Positions 16,247 through 26,199 are shown, counted from the first letter of the stretch. The stretch is DNA of 64,000 nucleotides from Mycobacterium sp. Marseille-P9652 (GCF_902652685.1 NZ_CACRUY010000005.1:1-64000), one strand, 5' to 3'. Translations and numbers: made by a program. Notes: generated by a model not told the origin, from the sequence alone.

Positions 16247-16810
16247 ATGACCGGAACCGTGAGGCAGAGCAACGAGCTGGAGGCCCTGCTGCGCGACGTC
16301 GCGCGGGGGGACCGAGCCGCCTTCGCCGCCGTGTACGACCTCACCAGGAGCCGCGTGTATGGGCTGGTGTTGCGTGTGCTGCGGGATCCCGGATACAGCG
16401 AGGAGACCACCCAGGAGATCTACCTGGAGGTGTGGCGGTCCGCGTCGGCCTACGATCCCAGCAAAGGCTCGGCGCTGGCCTGGCTGCTGACCATGGCACA
16501 CCGGCGCGCGATCGATCGAGTGCGCTCGGAGGAGGCGGGCAGCAGGCGGGAGAATCGCTACCTCGCCTCGAACGCCGACCCGGCCGGCGACGTCGTCAGC
16601 GAGGCGGCGATCGCCGGCGACGAGCGCAGGCGGGTGACCGACTGTCTGGGTGGGTTGACCGACGCCCAGCGCCAGTGCATCCAGTTGGCGTACTACGACG
16701 GGCTGACGTACAGCGAAGTGTCGCAGCGGTTGGCCGTGAATTTGTCGACGATCAAGTCGCGCATGCGCGATGCGCTGCGCGGCCTGCGTAACTGCCTGGA
16801 CGTGTCATGA
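16247..16810 (+). CDS. sigK: ECF sigma factor SigK
   Basis: A 187-residue ECF sigma factor, the same length as recalled M. tuberculosis SigK and highly similar: [31 protein letters not shown] and [18 protein letters not shown] form region 2, and [20 protein letters not shown] followed by [20 protein letters not shown] form region 4. It directs RNA polymerase to the mpt70/mpt83 and dipZ promoters. Its stop overlaps the rskA start (ATGA), the usual arrangement for a sigma/anti-sigma pair. The gene is divergent from mku across 211 bp that carry a SigK-like promoter. Confidence 0.95.
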   Translation: MTGTVRQSNELEALLRDVARGDRAAFAAVYDLTRSRVYGLVLRVLRDPGYSEETTQEIYLEVWRSASAYDPSKGSALAWLLTMAHRRAIDRVRSEEAGSRRENRYLASNADPAGDVVSEAAIAGDERRRVTDCLGGLTDAQRQCIQLAYYDGLTYSEVSQRLAVNLSTIKSRMRDALRGLRNCLDVS

Positions 16811-17505
16811 CCGAACCGACCGAATTCGAACTGCTCGAGCTGGCGACGCCGTACGCGTTGAACGCCCTGTCCGACGACGAGCGCGCCACCATCGACGAGC
16901 GGTTGGCGTCGGCCCCGCGGGCGCTGGCGGCGGCCTTCGACGAGGAGGTCCGCGCCGTCCGCGAGACCATGGCGGTGGTCTCGGCGGCGACGGCGGCGGA
17001 GCCGCCCGCACGCCTGCGCGCCGCGACGCTCGGTGCCGTGGGTTCCGAAGGCGGTCGTCGATCCCGTTGGCGCACCGCGGCTGTGGCGGCCGCGGCCGCG
17101 GCTGTGGTGGCGGGTGGAATTGCGTTCGGCATCGGCGTCCTGACGCGTCCCCACACGCAATCGACGGTGGCCGAACAGGTCCTGGCGGCGCCCGATGTCC
17201 GCACGGTGTCCGGCTCGCTCGGCAGCGGGACGGCGACGGTGGTGTTCTCCCATGACCGCAACGCCGGTGTGCTCGTGATGAATAATGTCCCGCCGCCCTC
17301 GCCGGGGACCGTCTATCAGATGTGGCTGATCGGCGCGAACGGGCCGACGTCGGCGGGCACCATGGACACGGCGTCGGTGGCGCCGTCGACGACTGCAACG
17401 CTGACCAACCTCGGATCGTCGAAGGCATTGGCGTTCACCGTCGAGCCGGGTAATGGGTCCACCCAGCCGACCGGCAAGGTGTTGGCCGAGCTGCCCCTGC
17501 GCTGA
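16807..17505 (+). CDS. rskA: anti-sigma-K factor RskA
   Basis: A 232-residue single-pass membrane anti-sigma factor. Residues 1-80 are the cytosolic zinc-free anti-sigma domain ([20 protein letters not shown]). A transmembrane helix lies at about 90-112 ([20 protein letters not shown]). The extracytoplasmic RskA domain runs to the end ([32 protein letters not shown]). It sequesters SigK until regulated proteolysis releases it. Four-base overlap with sigK. The length equals that recalled for M. tuberculosis RskA, so the gene appears intact, and high constitutive expression as in M. bovis is not expected from truncation. Confidence 0.94.
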   Translation: MTEPTEFELLELATPYALNALSDDERATIDERLASAPRALAAAFDEEVRAVRETMAVVSAATAAEPPARLRAATLGAVGSEGGRRSRWRTAAVAAAAAAVVAGGIAFGIGVLTRPHTQSTVAEQVLAAPDVRTVSGSLGSGTATVVFSHDRNAGVLVMNNVPPPSPGTVYQMWLIGANGPTSAGTMDTASVAPSTTATLTNLGSSKALAFTVEPGNGSTQPTGKVLAELPLR

Positions 17506-17516
17506 AGCCTTCTCGC

Positions 17517-17543
17517 CCGTCCGCGGCGGCCTCGGCGCCGAAT
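17517..17543 (+). promoter_or_regulatory. SigK-type promoter upstream of dipZ
   Basis: CCGTCC (17517-17522), 15 bp, CCGAAT (17538-17543). The -10-like element ends 7 bp before the GTG start of dipZ, so transcription would begin at or next to the start codon and yield a leaderless mRNA. This agrees with the absence of a clear ribosome-binding site there. Confidence 0.5.
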
Positions 17544-17550
17544 ACCAAAT

Positions 17551-19269
17551 GTGTTTACTCTCGCGCTCATTGGGTTCGTCGGCGGCCTGATCACCGGGGT
17601 TTCGCCGTGCATACTGCCGGTGCTGCCGGTGATCTTCTTCGCGGGGGCCCAAGCGCCCACCGGCGAGACGGCGTCGCCGCGCGAGCGAGCACGATCGAAT
17701 GCGTTGCGGCCCTTCCGGATCGTCGGCGGCCTGGTGCTCAGCTTCAGCCTGGTCACGCTGGCCGGGTCGGCGGCCCTGTCACTGCTGCATCTGCCGCAGG
17801 ACGCGATTCGCTGGGTGGCGCTGGGCGCGCTGGTCGCGATCGGCCTGGGCCTGATCTTTCCGGCGGTCGAACGCCTCCTGGAGCGGCCCTTCGCACGCAT
17901 CCCGCAGAAGCGGATCGCGGCGCGCGGAGACGGCTTTGTGCTCGGGCTGGCGCTCGGCGCGCTCTACGTGCCCTGCGCGGGACCCGTGCTGGCCGCGATA
18001 GTCGTGGCCGGTGCCACGTCGTCCATCGGGCCGGGCACCGCGGTGCTGACGGGCGCGTTCGCCCTCGGGGCCGCGCTGCCGCTGCTGGCCTTTGCACTGG
18101 CCGGCCAACGGATCACGCAGCGGGTCAGTGCCTTCCGGCGCAATCAACGTCCCACCCGCATCGCGGCGGGACTCGTCATGATCCTGCTGGCGGTCGCGTT
18201 GGTGTTCGACGTGCCTGCGGTGCTGCAGCGGCTCGTTCCGGATTACACCAGCGCGGCACAGGAAAGGTTCGCCGGTGACCGGCGGGTGCGAGAGAAGCTG
18301 AAGCTCGGCGGCATCGTCAACGACCAGAACGCCCAGCTCTCCAACTGCAGCGCCGGGGCGACCCAGCTCGAAAACTGCGGTCCCGCACCCGAACTCAAGG
18401 GCATCGCGGAGTGGCTCAACACACCCGGGGACAAACCGGTCGACCTGGCGTCCCTACGGGGAAAGGTGGTACTGGTGGACTTCTGGGCGTACTCGTGCAT
18501 CAACTGCCAACGCGCCATTCCGCACGTCGTCGGCTGGTACAACGCCTACCGGGAGCACGGCTTCGAAGTGATAGGCGTGCACACCCCGGAGTACGCGTTC
18601 GAAAGGGTGGCCGGCAACGTCGCCAAAGGCGCCGCGGATCTGGGGATCCGGTATCCCATTGCGCTGGACAACGGTTACTCCACGTGGACGAACTACCGCA
18701 ACCGTTACTGGCCGGCGGAATACCTCATCGATGCTAAGGGACAGGTCCGGCACATCGAGTTCGGCGAAGGCGGTTACCACGACACCGAGAACCTGATCCG
18801 GCAGTTGCTCGTCGACGCGGATCCGGGGGTGCGGCTACCCGCTCCGGTGGACGGGGCCGTCCTCACGCCGCGCGAGCAGACCACCCCCGAGACCTACTTC
18901 GGCGTGGGCAAGGTCGTGAACTACGGCGGTGGTGGTCTGTATGACGAAGGGACGGCAACGTTCGCCTACCCACCGTCGCTCGCCGCCGACAGCTTTGCGC
19001 TCAGCGGGCCCTGGGCGCTCGATTACCAGGGCGCGACGGCCCAGAGCGCACAGTCCGGCGTCCGCCTGAATTACCACGCCAAGGACGTCTACGTCGTCGC
19101 CGGTGGAACCGGGACCCTCACCGTGAGGCGTGACGGCCGCTCCACCACGGTGCCGATCGACGGGCCGCCGACGTCCCACGCGATCGTCTCCGGTGACCGC
19201 CTGGAATCCGGCACGCTCGAGGTGCGGCCCACGCCGGGTTTGCAGCTCTTTTCCTTCACGTACGGCTGA
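17551..19269 (+). CDS. dipZ: DipZ: CcdA-type membrane domain fused to thioredoxin-like domain
   Basis: A 572-residue protein from GTG 17551. Residues 1-225 are a CcdA/DsbD-beta membrane domain with its two conserved cysteines in SPCILPV (C20) and YVPCAGP (C142). Residues 280-430 are an extracytoplasmic thioredoxin-like domain with the redox motif CINC at 316-319 ([17 protein letters not shown]). The C-terminal 140 residues form the carbohydrate-binding-like domain known from the M. tuberculosis DipZ structure. Reducing equivalents pass from the cytosol through the membrane cysteines to exported thiols. The M. tuberculosis version has a longer N-terminus. It lies 46 bp after rskA, with its own SigK-like promoter, and before mpt70. 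Confidence 0.93.
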   Translation: MFTLALIGFVGGLITGVSPCILPVLPVIFFAGAQAPTGETASPRERARSNALRPFRIVGGLVLSFSLVTLAGSAALSLLHLPQDAIRWVALGALVAIGLGLIFPAVERLLERPFARIPQKRIAARGDGFVLGLALGALYVPCAGPVLAAIVVAGATSSIGPGTAVLTGAFALGAALPLLAFALAGQRITQRVSAFRRNQRPTRIAAGLVMILLAVALVFDVPAVLQRLVPDYTSAAQERFAGDRRVREKLKLGGIVNDQNAQLSNCSAGATQLENCGPAPELKGIAEWLNTPGDKPVDLASLRGKVVLVDFWAYSCINCQRAIPHVVGWYNAYREHGFEVIGVHTPEYAFERVAGNVAKGAADLGIRYPIALDNGYSTWTNYRNRYWPAEYLIDAKGQVRHIEFGEGGYHDTENLIRQLLVDADPGVRLPAPVDGAVLTPREQTTPETYFGVGKVVNYGGGGLYDEGTATFAYPPSLAADSFALSGPWALDYQGATAQSAQSGVRLNYHAKDVYVVAGGTGTLTVRRDGRSTTVPIDGPPTSHAIVSGDRLESGTLEVRPTPGLQLFSFTYG

Positions 19270-19294
19270 CGGGAAGCGAATTTCCGTGCGGCAC

Positions 19295-19321
19295 CGATCC
19301 GGAACGGCCGTTGCTCCGAAT
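19295..19321 (+). promoter_or_regulatory. SigK-type promoter upstream of mpt70
   Basis: CGATCC (19295-19300), 15 bp, CCGAAT (19316-19321), identical in spacing and -10 sequence to the element before dipZ. Transcription starting near 19328 would give a leader of about 50 nt that includes the GAGGAGA ribosome-binding site of mpt70. Confidence 0.55.
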
Positions 19322-19377
19322 CACCCGTGTAATCGACGGCGAGAGCCGCCGTCGCAAGTATGAGGAGACCAGAAGCG

Positions 19378-19962
19378 ATGAAAGCACTCAAAACGTCTAT
19401 CGCCGCAATAGGACTCGCGGCGGCGACCACGGTGGGGCTGTCGGTGACTACGGCGCCGACGGCCGCGGCGGCCGACTTGGTGGGCCCGGGATGCGCGGAC
19501 TACGCGGCCCAGAACCCCACCGGCCCAGCGTCGGTCCAGGGGATGTCGCAGGTGCCGGTCGCCGTGGCGGCGTCGAACAACCCGATGCTCAAGACCCTGA
19601 CGTCGGCGCTTTCGGGTCAGCTCAACCCGCAGGTGAACCTCGTCGACACGCTGAACAACGGTCAGTACACCGTGTTCGCGCCCACCGATGCGGCCTTCGG
19701 CAAGCTGCCGGCGTCGACGATCGACCAGCTGAAGACCGACTCGAACCTGCTCACGAAGATCCTGACCTACCACGTGGTGCAGGGGCAGGTGAGCCCGGCC
19801 AAGGTCATCGGCTCGCACAAGACGCTGCAGGGCGCGAGTGTGAACGTGACCGGCCAGGGCAACAACCTGAACGTCAACAATGCCGGCGTGGTGTGTGGCG
19901 GCGTTCCCACCGCCAACGCGACCGTGTACCTGATCGACACGGTCCTCATGCCACCGGCCTGA
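19378..19962 (+). CDS. mpt70: secreted fasciclin-domain antigen MPT70
   Basis: ATG 19378 is preceded by GAGGAGA. The 194-residue product has a signal peptide (residues 1-32, cleavage after TAAAA) without a lipobox cysteine, so it is the freely secreted MPT70 type rather than the lipoprotein MPT83. The rest is one fasciclin (FAS1) domain: [55 protein letters not shown], and the ending [11 protein letters not shown]. Two cysteines (GPGC and VVCGG) can form the known disulphide. It is a SigK-dependent exported antigen in the tuberculosis complex; the promoter and linked sigma factor suggest the same here. Confidence 0.93.
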   Translation: MKALKTSIAAIGLAAATTVGLSVTTAPTAAAADLVGPGCADYAAQNPTGPASVQGMSQVPVAVAASNNPMLKTLTSALSGQLNPQVNLVDTLNNGQYTVFAPTDAAFGKLPASTIDQLKTDSNLLTKILTYHVVQGQVSPAKVIGSHKTLQGASVNVTGQGNNLNVNNAGVVCGGVPTANATVYLIDTVLMPPA

Positions 19963-19975
19963 CCGGTGACGGACG

Positions 19976-20014
19976 GCGGTCGCTCGCGCGCACTCGGGCC
20001 GCGCGGGCGACCGC
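19976..20014. terminator. hairpin between convergent mpt70 and PfkB kinase genes
   Basis: GCGGTCGC (19976-19983) pairs with GCGACCGC (20007-20014), and inner GCGCGC/GCGCG bases extend the stem. It lies exactly between the two stops. There is no T-tract, as is common for mycobacterial terminators. Confidence 0.55.
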
Positions 20015-20938
20015 TTAACCGTCTCTTGCCAATTCGCTCCGAGCTGCGTCCCGCGCCGCTCGATCCGGCAGGTCGGCACCGGCCCTTGTGACCGTCAGCG
20101 CCGACGACAGCATCGCCGCGTCGAGCGCGGTCCTGAGCTGCCCGAGCGATATTTCGCGCAGCGTCCCGCGACGGCGGGCACCAAGCAATCCCAGTTCCCA
20201 GAGCGCGTCGATCAGACCGGCCATGAACGCATCGCCGGCGCCGACGGTGTCGACCACCCGGACCGGCCGCGCGGCCACCCGCACCTCGCCGGCCGCACAC
20301 AATGCGATCGCCCCGCGCTCGCCCCTCGTCACCGCCACGATCGCCGGTCCCGATTCCAACCAACGTCGTGCGACCGCTTCCGGTTCGCGGCCGGGATAGA
20401 GCAAATCCAGATCCTCGTCGCTCGCCTTCACGACATCGCTTGAGAGCGCCATGCTTTCGAGACGTGCGCGTGCGACGTCCGGGTCGATGATCAGTGACGG
20501 TCGCACATTCGGGTCGAAGGTGATCGTCGCCGACGCGCGGAACTTGTCGACCAGCGTGGCGACCGTCGCGCATCCCGGCTCGCGCACGGCGGCAATCGAT
20601 CCGGTGTGCACGAAAAGCGGCCGTTCGACGTCCGCTGCGTCCGGGAGCCGCCAGTCGATGTCGAAAGCGTAGGTGGCCGAACCGTCTCCGGCGATCGTGG
20701 CCGCCGCGGTCGGCGTCCGCTCGGCCGCGACGCTTCCCGCGAGCAGCCGTGCGCCGGAGGTGTCGATGTGGTCACGGATTCGGCGGCCGCGTTCGTCGTC
20801 GGCGATGTGGGTCAGGAAGTCGACTCCGCGGCCCAGTCGGGCGAGGCCGACGGCCACGTTGAGCGGGCTTCCGCCGACATGCTCGACGGCGCCGACGACG
20901 TCGATCAGCGCCTCGCCGATTACCAGACCGCGGGTCAT
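20015..20938 (-). CDS. PfkB/ribokinase-family sugar kinase (fructokinase-like)
   Basis: A 307-residue PfkB-fold kinase. ATG 20938 is chosen because GGGGGTG precedes it; GTG 20947 is possible. N-terminal signature: GLVIGEALIDVVGAVEHVGG and SPLNVAVGLARLGRGVDFLT. C-terminal signature with catalytic Asp: VVDTVGAGDAFMAGLIDALW. The sequence suits fructokinase or another ketose/ribose kinase, but the sugar cannot be fixed. It is divergent from ligD across only 41 bp, so the two share a promoter region. I do not recall a counterpart at this place in M. tuberculosis. Confidence 0.85.
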   Translation of the reverse strand: MTRGLVIGEALIDVVGAVEHVGGSPLNVAVGLARLGRGVDFLTHIADDERGRRIRDHIDTSGARLLAGSVAAERTPTAAATIAGDGSATYAFDIDWRLPDAADVERPLFVHTGSIAAVREPGCATVATLVDKFRASATITFDPNVRPSLIIDPDVARARLESMALSSDVVKASDEDLDLLYPGREPEAVARRWLESGPAIVAVTRGERGAIALCAAGEVRVAARPVRVVDTVGAGDAFMAGLIDALWELGLLGARRRGTLREISLGQLRTALDAAMLSSALTVTRAGADLPDRAARDAARSELARDG

Positions 20939-20979
20939 GGCTTTCACCCCCTGCCTGCCGGAGGACGTAAGTTGAGCTT

Positions 20980-23256
20980 ATGAGGTCTGTGGCTTCAAAG
21001 GCGGAGGCGCGGGTCAAGCTGACCAACGCCGACAAGGTGTTGTACCCCGCCACCGGGACCACCAAAGGCGACGTCTTCGACTACTACACCGGCATCGCCG
21101 AGGTGATGATCCCCCACATCGCGGGCCGGGCGGTCACCCGCAAGCGGTGGCCCAACGGCGTCGAACAGGAATCGTTCTTCGAAAAGCAACTCGCATCCTC
21201 GGCGCCCGATTGGCTGCCCCGCGCCAGTGTCACCCACCGCTCCGGGACGACGACCTATCCCATCATCGACACGCCCGAAGGGCTCGCGTGGATCGCGCAG
21301 CAGGCCGCGCTGGAGGTGCACGTCCCGCAGTGGCGGTTCGTCCGCGAATGGACGCGCAGCCGCGCGGAAGAAGTGAAGCCGGGCCCCGCGACGCGACTGG
21401 TGTTCGACCTCGACCCCGGCGAGGGCGTGACCATGGCCCAACTCTGCGAAGTGGCGCACGCCGTAAGGGAACTGATCAGCGGCATCGGTCTGACCACCTA
21501 CCCGCTCACCAGTGGCAGCAAGGGGCTGCACCTCTACACTCCGCTGCAGGAGCCGGTGAGCAGCAACGGTGCCACTGTGCTGGCCAAACGCGTTGCGCAG
21601 CAACTGGAAAAGACCATGCCCAAGCTGGTGACGTCCACCATGACCAAGAGTCTGCGCGCGGGCAAGGTGTTCCTGGACTGGAGCCAGAACAACGGCTCCA
21701 AGACCACGATCGCGCCGTACTCGCTGCGCGGGCGCGAGCAGCCCACGGTTGCGGCGCCGCGCACGTGGGAAGAACTCGAGGACGCCGGCGTGCGCCAGTT
21801 GCGCTTAGACGAGGTGCTGGCCCGGGTGGCGCGCGACGGGGACCTGCTCGAGCCGCTGGACCGCGACGCCCCCGTGCCCGACCGGCTGAGCAAGTACCGC
21901 AGCATGCGCGACGCCACCAAGACCCCCGAGCCGGTCCCCGCGACGAAACCGGCCAGTGGACAAGGTAATTCATTCGTGATCCAGGAGCACCACGCCCGCC
22001 GGCTGCACTACGACTTCCGGCTGGAAAAGGACGGCGTCCTGGTGTCATGGGCGGTGCCCAAGAACCTGCCCGAGTCCACGTCGGTGAACCACCTCGCGGT
22101 CCACACCGAGGACCATCCCCTGGAGTACGGCGGTTTCGAGGGCCTCATCCCCAAGGGGGAATACGGGGCGGGCAAGGTGATCATCTGGGACGCGGGCACC
22201 TACGACGCCGAGAAGTTCAACGAGGACGAGGTGATCGTCAACCTGCACGGCAGCCGAATCACGGGCCGCTACGCGCTGATTCAGACCAACGGCAATCAGT
22301 GGCTGGCCCATCGGATGAAGGATCAGCACGCCTTCGACATCGACGACATCAAGCCAATGCTCGCCACGCACGGCTCGGTGGCTGGGCTCAAGGCCCGCCA
22401 GTGGGCCTTCGAGGGCAAGTGGGACGGCTACCGGCTGCTGGCCGAACTCGACCACGGCGACGTGCGGCTGCGGTCGCGCCGCGGGCGCGACGTCACCAAG
22501 GAGTACCCCCAATTCGCCGCGCTCGCGGCCGATCTGGCCGACCACCACGTCGTCCTCGACGGCGAGGCCGTGGTTCTCGATGCCAAGGGCGTGCCCAGCT
22601 TCCACGCGATGCAGAACCGCGGTCGCGGCAGCCACGTTGAGTTCTGGGCCTACGACCTGCTGTACCTGGACGGCCGCTCGCTGCTGCGCGCCAAGTACTC
22701 CGACCGGCGAAAGCTGCTGGAAACCCTCGCCGCGGGAAGCGACCTCATCGTCCCCCCGCTGCTGCCCGGCGACGGCCCGCAGGCCCTGGAACACTCCGCC
22801 GGCCACGGCTGGGAGGGCGTGGTGGCCAAGCGGCGCGATTCCACCTATCAGCCCGGGCGGCGATCGGCGTCGTGGATCAAGGACAAGCATTGGAACACAC
22901 AGGAAGTCGTTATCGGCGGATGGAAGGCCGGCGAGGGCGGCCGGACGAGCGGCATCGGCTCCCTGGTCCTGGGCATCCCCGGCCCGGACGGGCTGCGGTT
23001 CGCCGGACGCGTCGGCACCGGCTTCACCGAACGCGACCTCGCAAACCTCAAGCAGACGCTCGCGCCGCTGCACACCGACACATCACCGTTTGACCCGCCG
23101 CTGCCGCGGGCCGAGGCCAGGGGAGTCACGTACGTCGAGCCGGTGCTGGTGGGTGAGGTGCGCTACAGCGAGTGGACACCGGACAACCGGTTACGCCAAT
23201 CGAGTTGGCGCGGGCTGCGCCCCGACAAGGACCCCAGTGAGGTGGTGCGCGAATGA
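20980..23256 (+). CDS. ligD: multifunctional end-joining ligase LigD
   Basis: A 758-residue protein in the mycobacterial order polymerase/primase (about 1-300), 3'-phosphoesterase (about 325-450) and ATP-dependent ligase (about 455-758). The polymerase metal motif is FDLDPGEG. The phosphoesterase starts FVIQEHHARRLHYDFRLEKD with its metal-binding histidines. The ligase lysine is in FEGKWDGYRL (Lys about 480), with later motifs LDGEAVVLD and EGVVAKRR. It repairs double-strand breaks with Ku by end-processing, fill-in and sealing. The length matches the 759-residue M. tuberculosis protein. The stop overlaps the next start (ATGA). Confidence 0.97.
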   Translation: MRSVASKAEARVKLTNADKVLYPATGTTKGDVFDYYTGIAEVMIPHIAGRAVTRKRWPNGVEQESFFEKQLASSAPDWLPRASVTHRSGTTTYPIIDTPEGLAWIAQQAALEVHVPQWRFVREWTRSRAEEVKPGPATRLVFDLDPGEGVTMAQLCEVAHAVRELISGIGLTTYPLTSGSKGLHLYTPLQEPVSSNGATVLAKRVAQQLEKTMPKLVTSTMTKSLRAGKVFLDWSQNNGSKTTIAPYSLRGREQPTVAAPRTWEELEDAGVRQLRLDEVLARVARDGDLLEPLDRDAPVPDRLSKYRSMRDATKTPEPVPATKPASGQGNSFVIQEHHARRLHYDFRLEKDGVLVSWAVPKNLPESTSVNHLAVHTEDHPLEYGGFEGLIPKGEYGAGKVIIWDAGTYDAEKFNEDEVIVNLHGSRITGRYALIQTNGNQWLAHRMKDQHAFDIDDIKPMLATHGSVAGLKARQWAFEGKWDGYRLLAELDHGDVRLRSRRGRDVTKEYPQFAALAADLADHHVVLDGEAVVLDAKGVPSFHAMQNRGRGSHVEFWAYDLLYLDGRSLLRAKYSDRRKLLETLAAGSDLIVPPLLPGDGPQALEHSAGHGWEGVVAKRRDSTYQPGRRSASWIKDKHWNTQEVVIGGWKAGEGGRTSGIGSLVLGIPGPDGLRFAGRVGTGFTERDLANLKQTLAPLHTDTSPFDPPLPRAEARGVTYVEPVLVGEVRYSEWTPDNRLRQSSWRGLRPDKDPSEVVRE

Positions 23257-25190
23257 AATGGGTTACCTACCAGAGCGACACGGGTGAGCGCACCGGCGTG
23301 CTGTCCGATGACACCATCCATGCCGCGCCGCCGGGAGTGACGCTGCTCGACCTCGTCGCCCGCGGGGCCGACGGGCTGCACGAGGCCGGGGAGGAGGCGC
23401 TGCGCTCCCCGTCGGAGACAGTGCCCGTGGCCGCGGCGCGGTTGCTCGCGCCGATCCCACGCCCGCCGTCGATCCGGGACTCGCTGTGCTTCCTGGACCA
23501 TATGCGCAACTGCCAGGCCGCCATGGGCGGCGGGCGGGTGCTGGCCGACACCTGGTACCGGGTCCCCGCGTTCTACTTCGCCTGCCCGGCAACGGTGCTG
23601 GGCCCGTACGACGACGCCCCCACCGCGCCCGGGAGCGCCTGGCAGGACTTCGAATTGGAGATCGCGGCAATCATCGGGACGGGTGGAAAGGACCTGACGG
23701 TCGACGAAGCCGAACGCGCGATCATCGGCTACACCATCTTCAACGACTGGTCGGCGCGCGACCTGCAGCAGCTCGAGGGCCAGCTCGCGATCGGCCAGGG
23801 CAAGGGCAAGGACAGCGGCGTCACGCTCGGCCCCTACCTGGTGACGCCGGACGAGCTGGAACTTCATCGCCGTGACGGCAGGCTCGACCTGCGGGTCGAG
23901 GCACTCGTCAACGACCGGGTGATCGGTTCGGGGTCCACCGCCCAGATGGACTGGACCTTCGGCGAAGTCATCTCCTACGTCTCGCGAGGGGTGCCGTTGC
24001 GTCCCGGCGACGTCATCGGCTCCGGCACGGTGCCGACCTGCACGCTCGTCGAGCACCTCAATCCCGCTGCGCGGGAATCGTTTCCCGGCTGGCTGCACGA
24101 CGGCGACGTCGTCACGCTGCGGGTGCAGGGGCTGGGCGAAACCCGCCAGACCGTGCGCGCCGCCGGCGCGCCGCATCCGCTGCCCGCCCGGCAGAACCCC
24201 GACGCGAAGCCCGCCGCGCCCCGCATCAACCGGGCTCCCGCGCGGGTGCGGTACACCCGCGGGCTGCACGAGGTCGCCGAGAAGGTCTGGGCGTGGACGC
24301 TGCCGGATGGTGGCTACGGGTGGAGCAACGCCGGACTCGTCGCCGGCGACGGGGCGTCGCTGCTCGTGGACACGCTGTTCGACCTCGCACTGACCCGCGA
24401 AATGCTCACGGCCATGCGGCAAGTCACGTCGTCGGCGCCCATCACCGACGCGCTGATCACCCACTCCAACGGCGACCACACCCACGGCAACCAACTGCTC
24501 GACGCGTCGGTGCGGATCATCGCCGCCGAAGGCACGGCCGAGGAGATCGCGCACGGGATGAAACCGGAGATGCTGGCCATGGCGCAGACCGCCAACCTCG
24601 GCCCCGTCGCGACCCCCTACGTGCGGGACCGCTTCGGGCACTTCGACTTCAGCGGCATCACCGTCCGCAACGCCGACCTGACGTTCGACCGCGACCTGAC
24701 CATCGACGTGGGCGGCCGCCGAGTGGAGTTGCTCAACCTCGGCCCGGCGCACACCGCCGCCGACTCGGTGGTGCACGTCCCCGACGCGGGTGTGCTGTTC
24801 GGCGGGGACCTGCTGTTCATCGGGTGCACCCCGATCGTGTGGGCCGGCCCGATCGACAACTGGATCGCCGCGTGCGACACGATGATCGCCCTGGACGCGC
24901 CGATCGTCGTCCCGGGCCACGGACCGGTCACCGACCCCGACGGAATCCGTTCGGTGCGAAGTTATCTCGCGCACGTGTCGGAGCAGGCCGAGGCCGCTCA
25001 CCAGCGGGGCCTGTCGTGGTCCGAGGCCGCCGACACCATCGACCTCGGCGAATACGCGACCTGGCTCGACGCCGAGCGCGTCGTCGTCAACGTCTACCAG
25101 CGCTACCGCGAACTCGACCCGGCCACCCCGCAACTGGAGGCGATGGCGCTGCTCGCCATGCAGGCGGAGTGGCTCGCCAAGCGTGGCTGA
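23253..25190 (+). CDS. FAH-family hydrolase fused to metallo-beta-lactamase-fold hydrolase (Rv0939-like)
   Basis: A 645-residue bifunctional protein. Residues 1-300 are a fumarylacetoacetate-hydrolase-type domain (DFELEIAAIIGTGGKDL, YTIFNDWSARDLQQLE, VIGSGTVPTCTLVEHLNPAA), a fold used for C-C bond hydrolysis, isomerisation or decarboxylation of catechol-pathway dioates. Residues 330-645 are a metallo-beta-lactamase fold with the metal motif in ITHSNGDHTHGNQ, then LGPAHTAADSVVHVP and VVPGHGPVTD. One histidine of the usual HxHxDH is replaced by Asn. It overlaps ligD by 4 bp, which couples an aromatic/lipid-type catabolic enzyme to a repair gene; M. tuberculosis has the same order (Rv0938-Rv0939). 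The substrates are unknown. Confidence 0.85.
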   Translation: MKWVTYQSDTGERTGVLSDDTIHAAPPGVTLLDLVARGADGLHEAGEEALRSPSETVPVAAARLLAPIPRPPSIRDSLCFLDHMRNCQAAMGGGRVLADTWYRVPAFYFACPATVLGPYDDAPTAPGSAWQDFELEIAAIIGTGGKDLTVDEAERAIIGYTIFNDWSARDLQQLEGQLAIGQGKGKDSGVTLGPYLVTPDELELHRRDGRLDLRVEALVNDRVIGSGSTAQMDWTFGEVISYVSRGVPLRPGDVIGSGTVPTCTLVEHLNPAARESFPGWLHDGDVVTLRVQGLGETRQTVRAAGAPHPLPARQNPDAKPAAPRINRAPARVRYTRGLHEVAEKVWAWTLPDGGYGWSNAGLVAGDGASLLVDTLFDLALTREMLTAMRQVTSSAPITDALITHSNGDHTHGNQLLDASVRIIAAEGTAEEIAHGMKPEMLAMAQTANLGPVATPYVRDRFGHFDFSGITVRNADLTFDRDLTIDVGGRRVELLNLGPAHTAADSVVHVPDAGVLFGGDLLFIGCTPIVWAGPIDNWIAACDTMIALDAPIVVPGHGPVTDPDGIRSVRSYLAHVSEQAEAAHQRGLSWSEAADTIDLGEYATWLDAERVVVNVYQRYRELDPATPQLEAMALLAMQAEWLAKRG

Positions 25191-25200
25191 TCGTTCGGCG

Positions 25201-26118
25201 TTAGACGCGGATGGCCCTGACGAAGCTGATGGTGGATGAGGGCACCTGGTGCTGGGCCTCCCCGAGTTCGGGCAGCGCGGCGGCGGCGAACAGGTCGGTG
25301 AGTCCGTAGCGGGTGGTCTCCCACCCGTTGGCGTCCATGTGGGCGGCGACGTCGGTGTGCTCGCCGGGATAGGTCAGGTCGGCGATGTCCATGTCGAGGC
25401 CCTGGCGTCGCCAGCCCTCCGTCATCCGTCGCGCCTGCTCCTGTGACTGCGCCGAGGAGCCGGTGACGCTGCCGTAGTCGGCGGCGAACCGGCTGCCCTC
25501 GCTGGACAGCGGGATGATCGAGTCCAGCAGCCGGATCTCCGCCTCGGGTGGCAGGAAGCCGATCAGAACGCCCTCGGCGAGCCACGCCGTGGGCTGGGCG
25601 GGGTCGAAGCCGGCCTCCTGCAGCGCCGCCGGCCAGTCGTCGCGAAGGTCGATCCCCACGGTGCGGAGCTCGGCGGTCGGGGCCGCGCCGATCTGGGCCA
25701 GCGTCGCTGTCTTGAACGCGATGACCTCCGGCTGGTCGATCTCGTAGACCGTCGTCCCCACCGGCCAGGCGAGCCGATAGGAGCGGGCGTCGAGCCCCGA
25801 CGCGACGATCACCACCTGCTGCAGGCCCGCGAGGCCGGCGGCGGCGAGGTAGTCGTCGAAGAACCGTGCGCGGGCCGCGAACGTATCGACCATGCGCGGG
25901 AATCCGATGCCCTCCTCGAGGTCGGCGAGATCGATCTCGCCCGTGGCCACCCGAGTGAACACGTCGAGCCCCACCGCGCGGACCAAGGGTTCGGCCAACT
26001 CGTCCGTGACGACCGGTTGCGGGCATCGGCTGGCGGCCGCGCGGGCCGCGGCGACCATGGTCGCGGTGGCTCCCACGCTGCTCGCCAGGTCCCAGGTGTC
26101 GCCCTCGGTTCGTGCCAT
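25201..26118 (-). CDS. SAM-dependent methyltransferase (mycobacterial TIGR00027 family)
   Basis: A 305-residue member of the large mycobacterial class-I methyltransferase family: [20 protein letters not shown] at the N-terminus, [20 protein letters not shown] as the SAM-binding motif [13 protein letters not shown] as motif II, and [10 protein letters not shown] later. It is cytosolic; the methyl acceptor is unknown in most family members, which are thought to modify small molecules or lipids. The stop is only 10 bp from the stop of the convergent bifunctional hydrolase. I do not recall this gene at this point in M. tuberculosis, although the family has many paralogues there. Confidence 0.88.
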   Translation of the reverse strand: MARTEGDTWDLASSVGATATMVAAARAAASRCPQPVVTDELAEPLVRAVGLDVFTRVATGEIDLADLEEGIGFPRMVDTFAARARFFDDYLAAAGLAGLQQVVIVASGLDARSYRLAWPVGTTVYEIDQPEVIAFKTATLAQIGAAPTAELRTVGIDLRDDWPAALQEAGFDPAQPTAWLAEGVLIGFLPPEAEIRLLDSIIPLSSEGSRFAADYGSVTGSSAQSQEQARRMTEGWRRQGLDMDIADLTYPGEHTDVAAHMDANGWETTRYGLTDLFAAAALPELGEAQHQVPSSTISFVRAIRV

Positions 26119-26199
26119 CGTCTCTCCTTCGCATTAGTCGCCGACCCGAATCCACCGTAGGTCGGCCCGGAGAACAGCCACGTCACCTACGGTTTGTCT

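Noticed and set aside
15193-16791. 532-residue plus-strand frame opposite mku
   Set aside because: It is antisense to a certain Ku gene and runs into sigK in another frame; its composition (Gly/Arg/Val/Asp rich) is typical of a GC-rich shadow frame.
23163-25133. 656-residue minus-strand frame opposite the FAH/metallo-hydrolase
   Set aside because: Shadow of a well-supported bifunctional gene; no family features.
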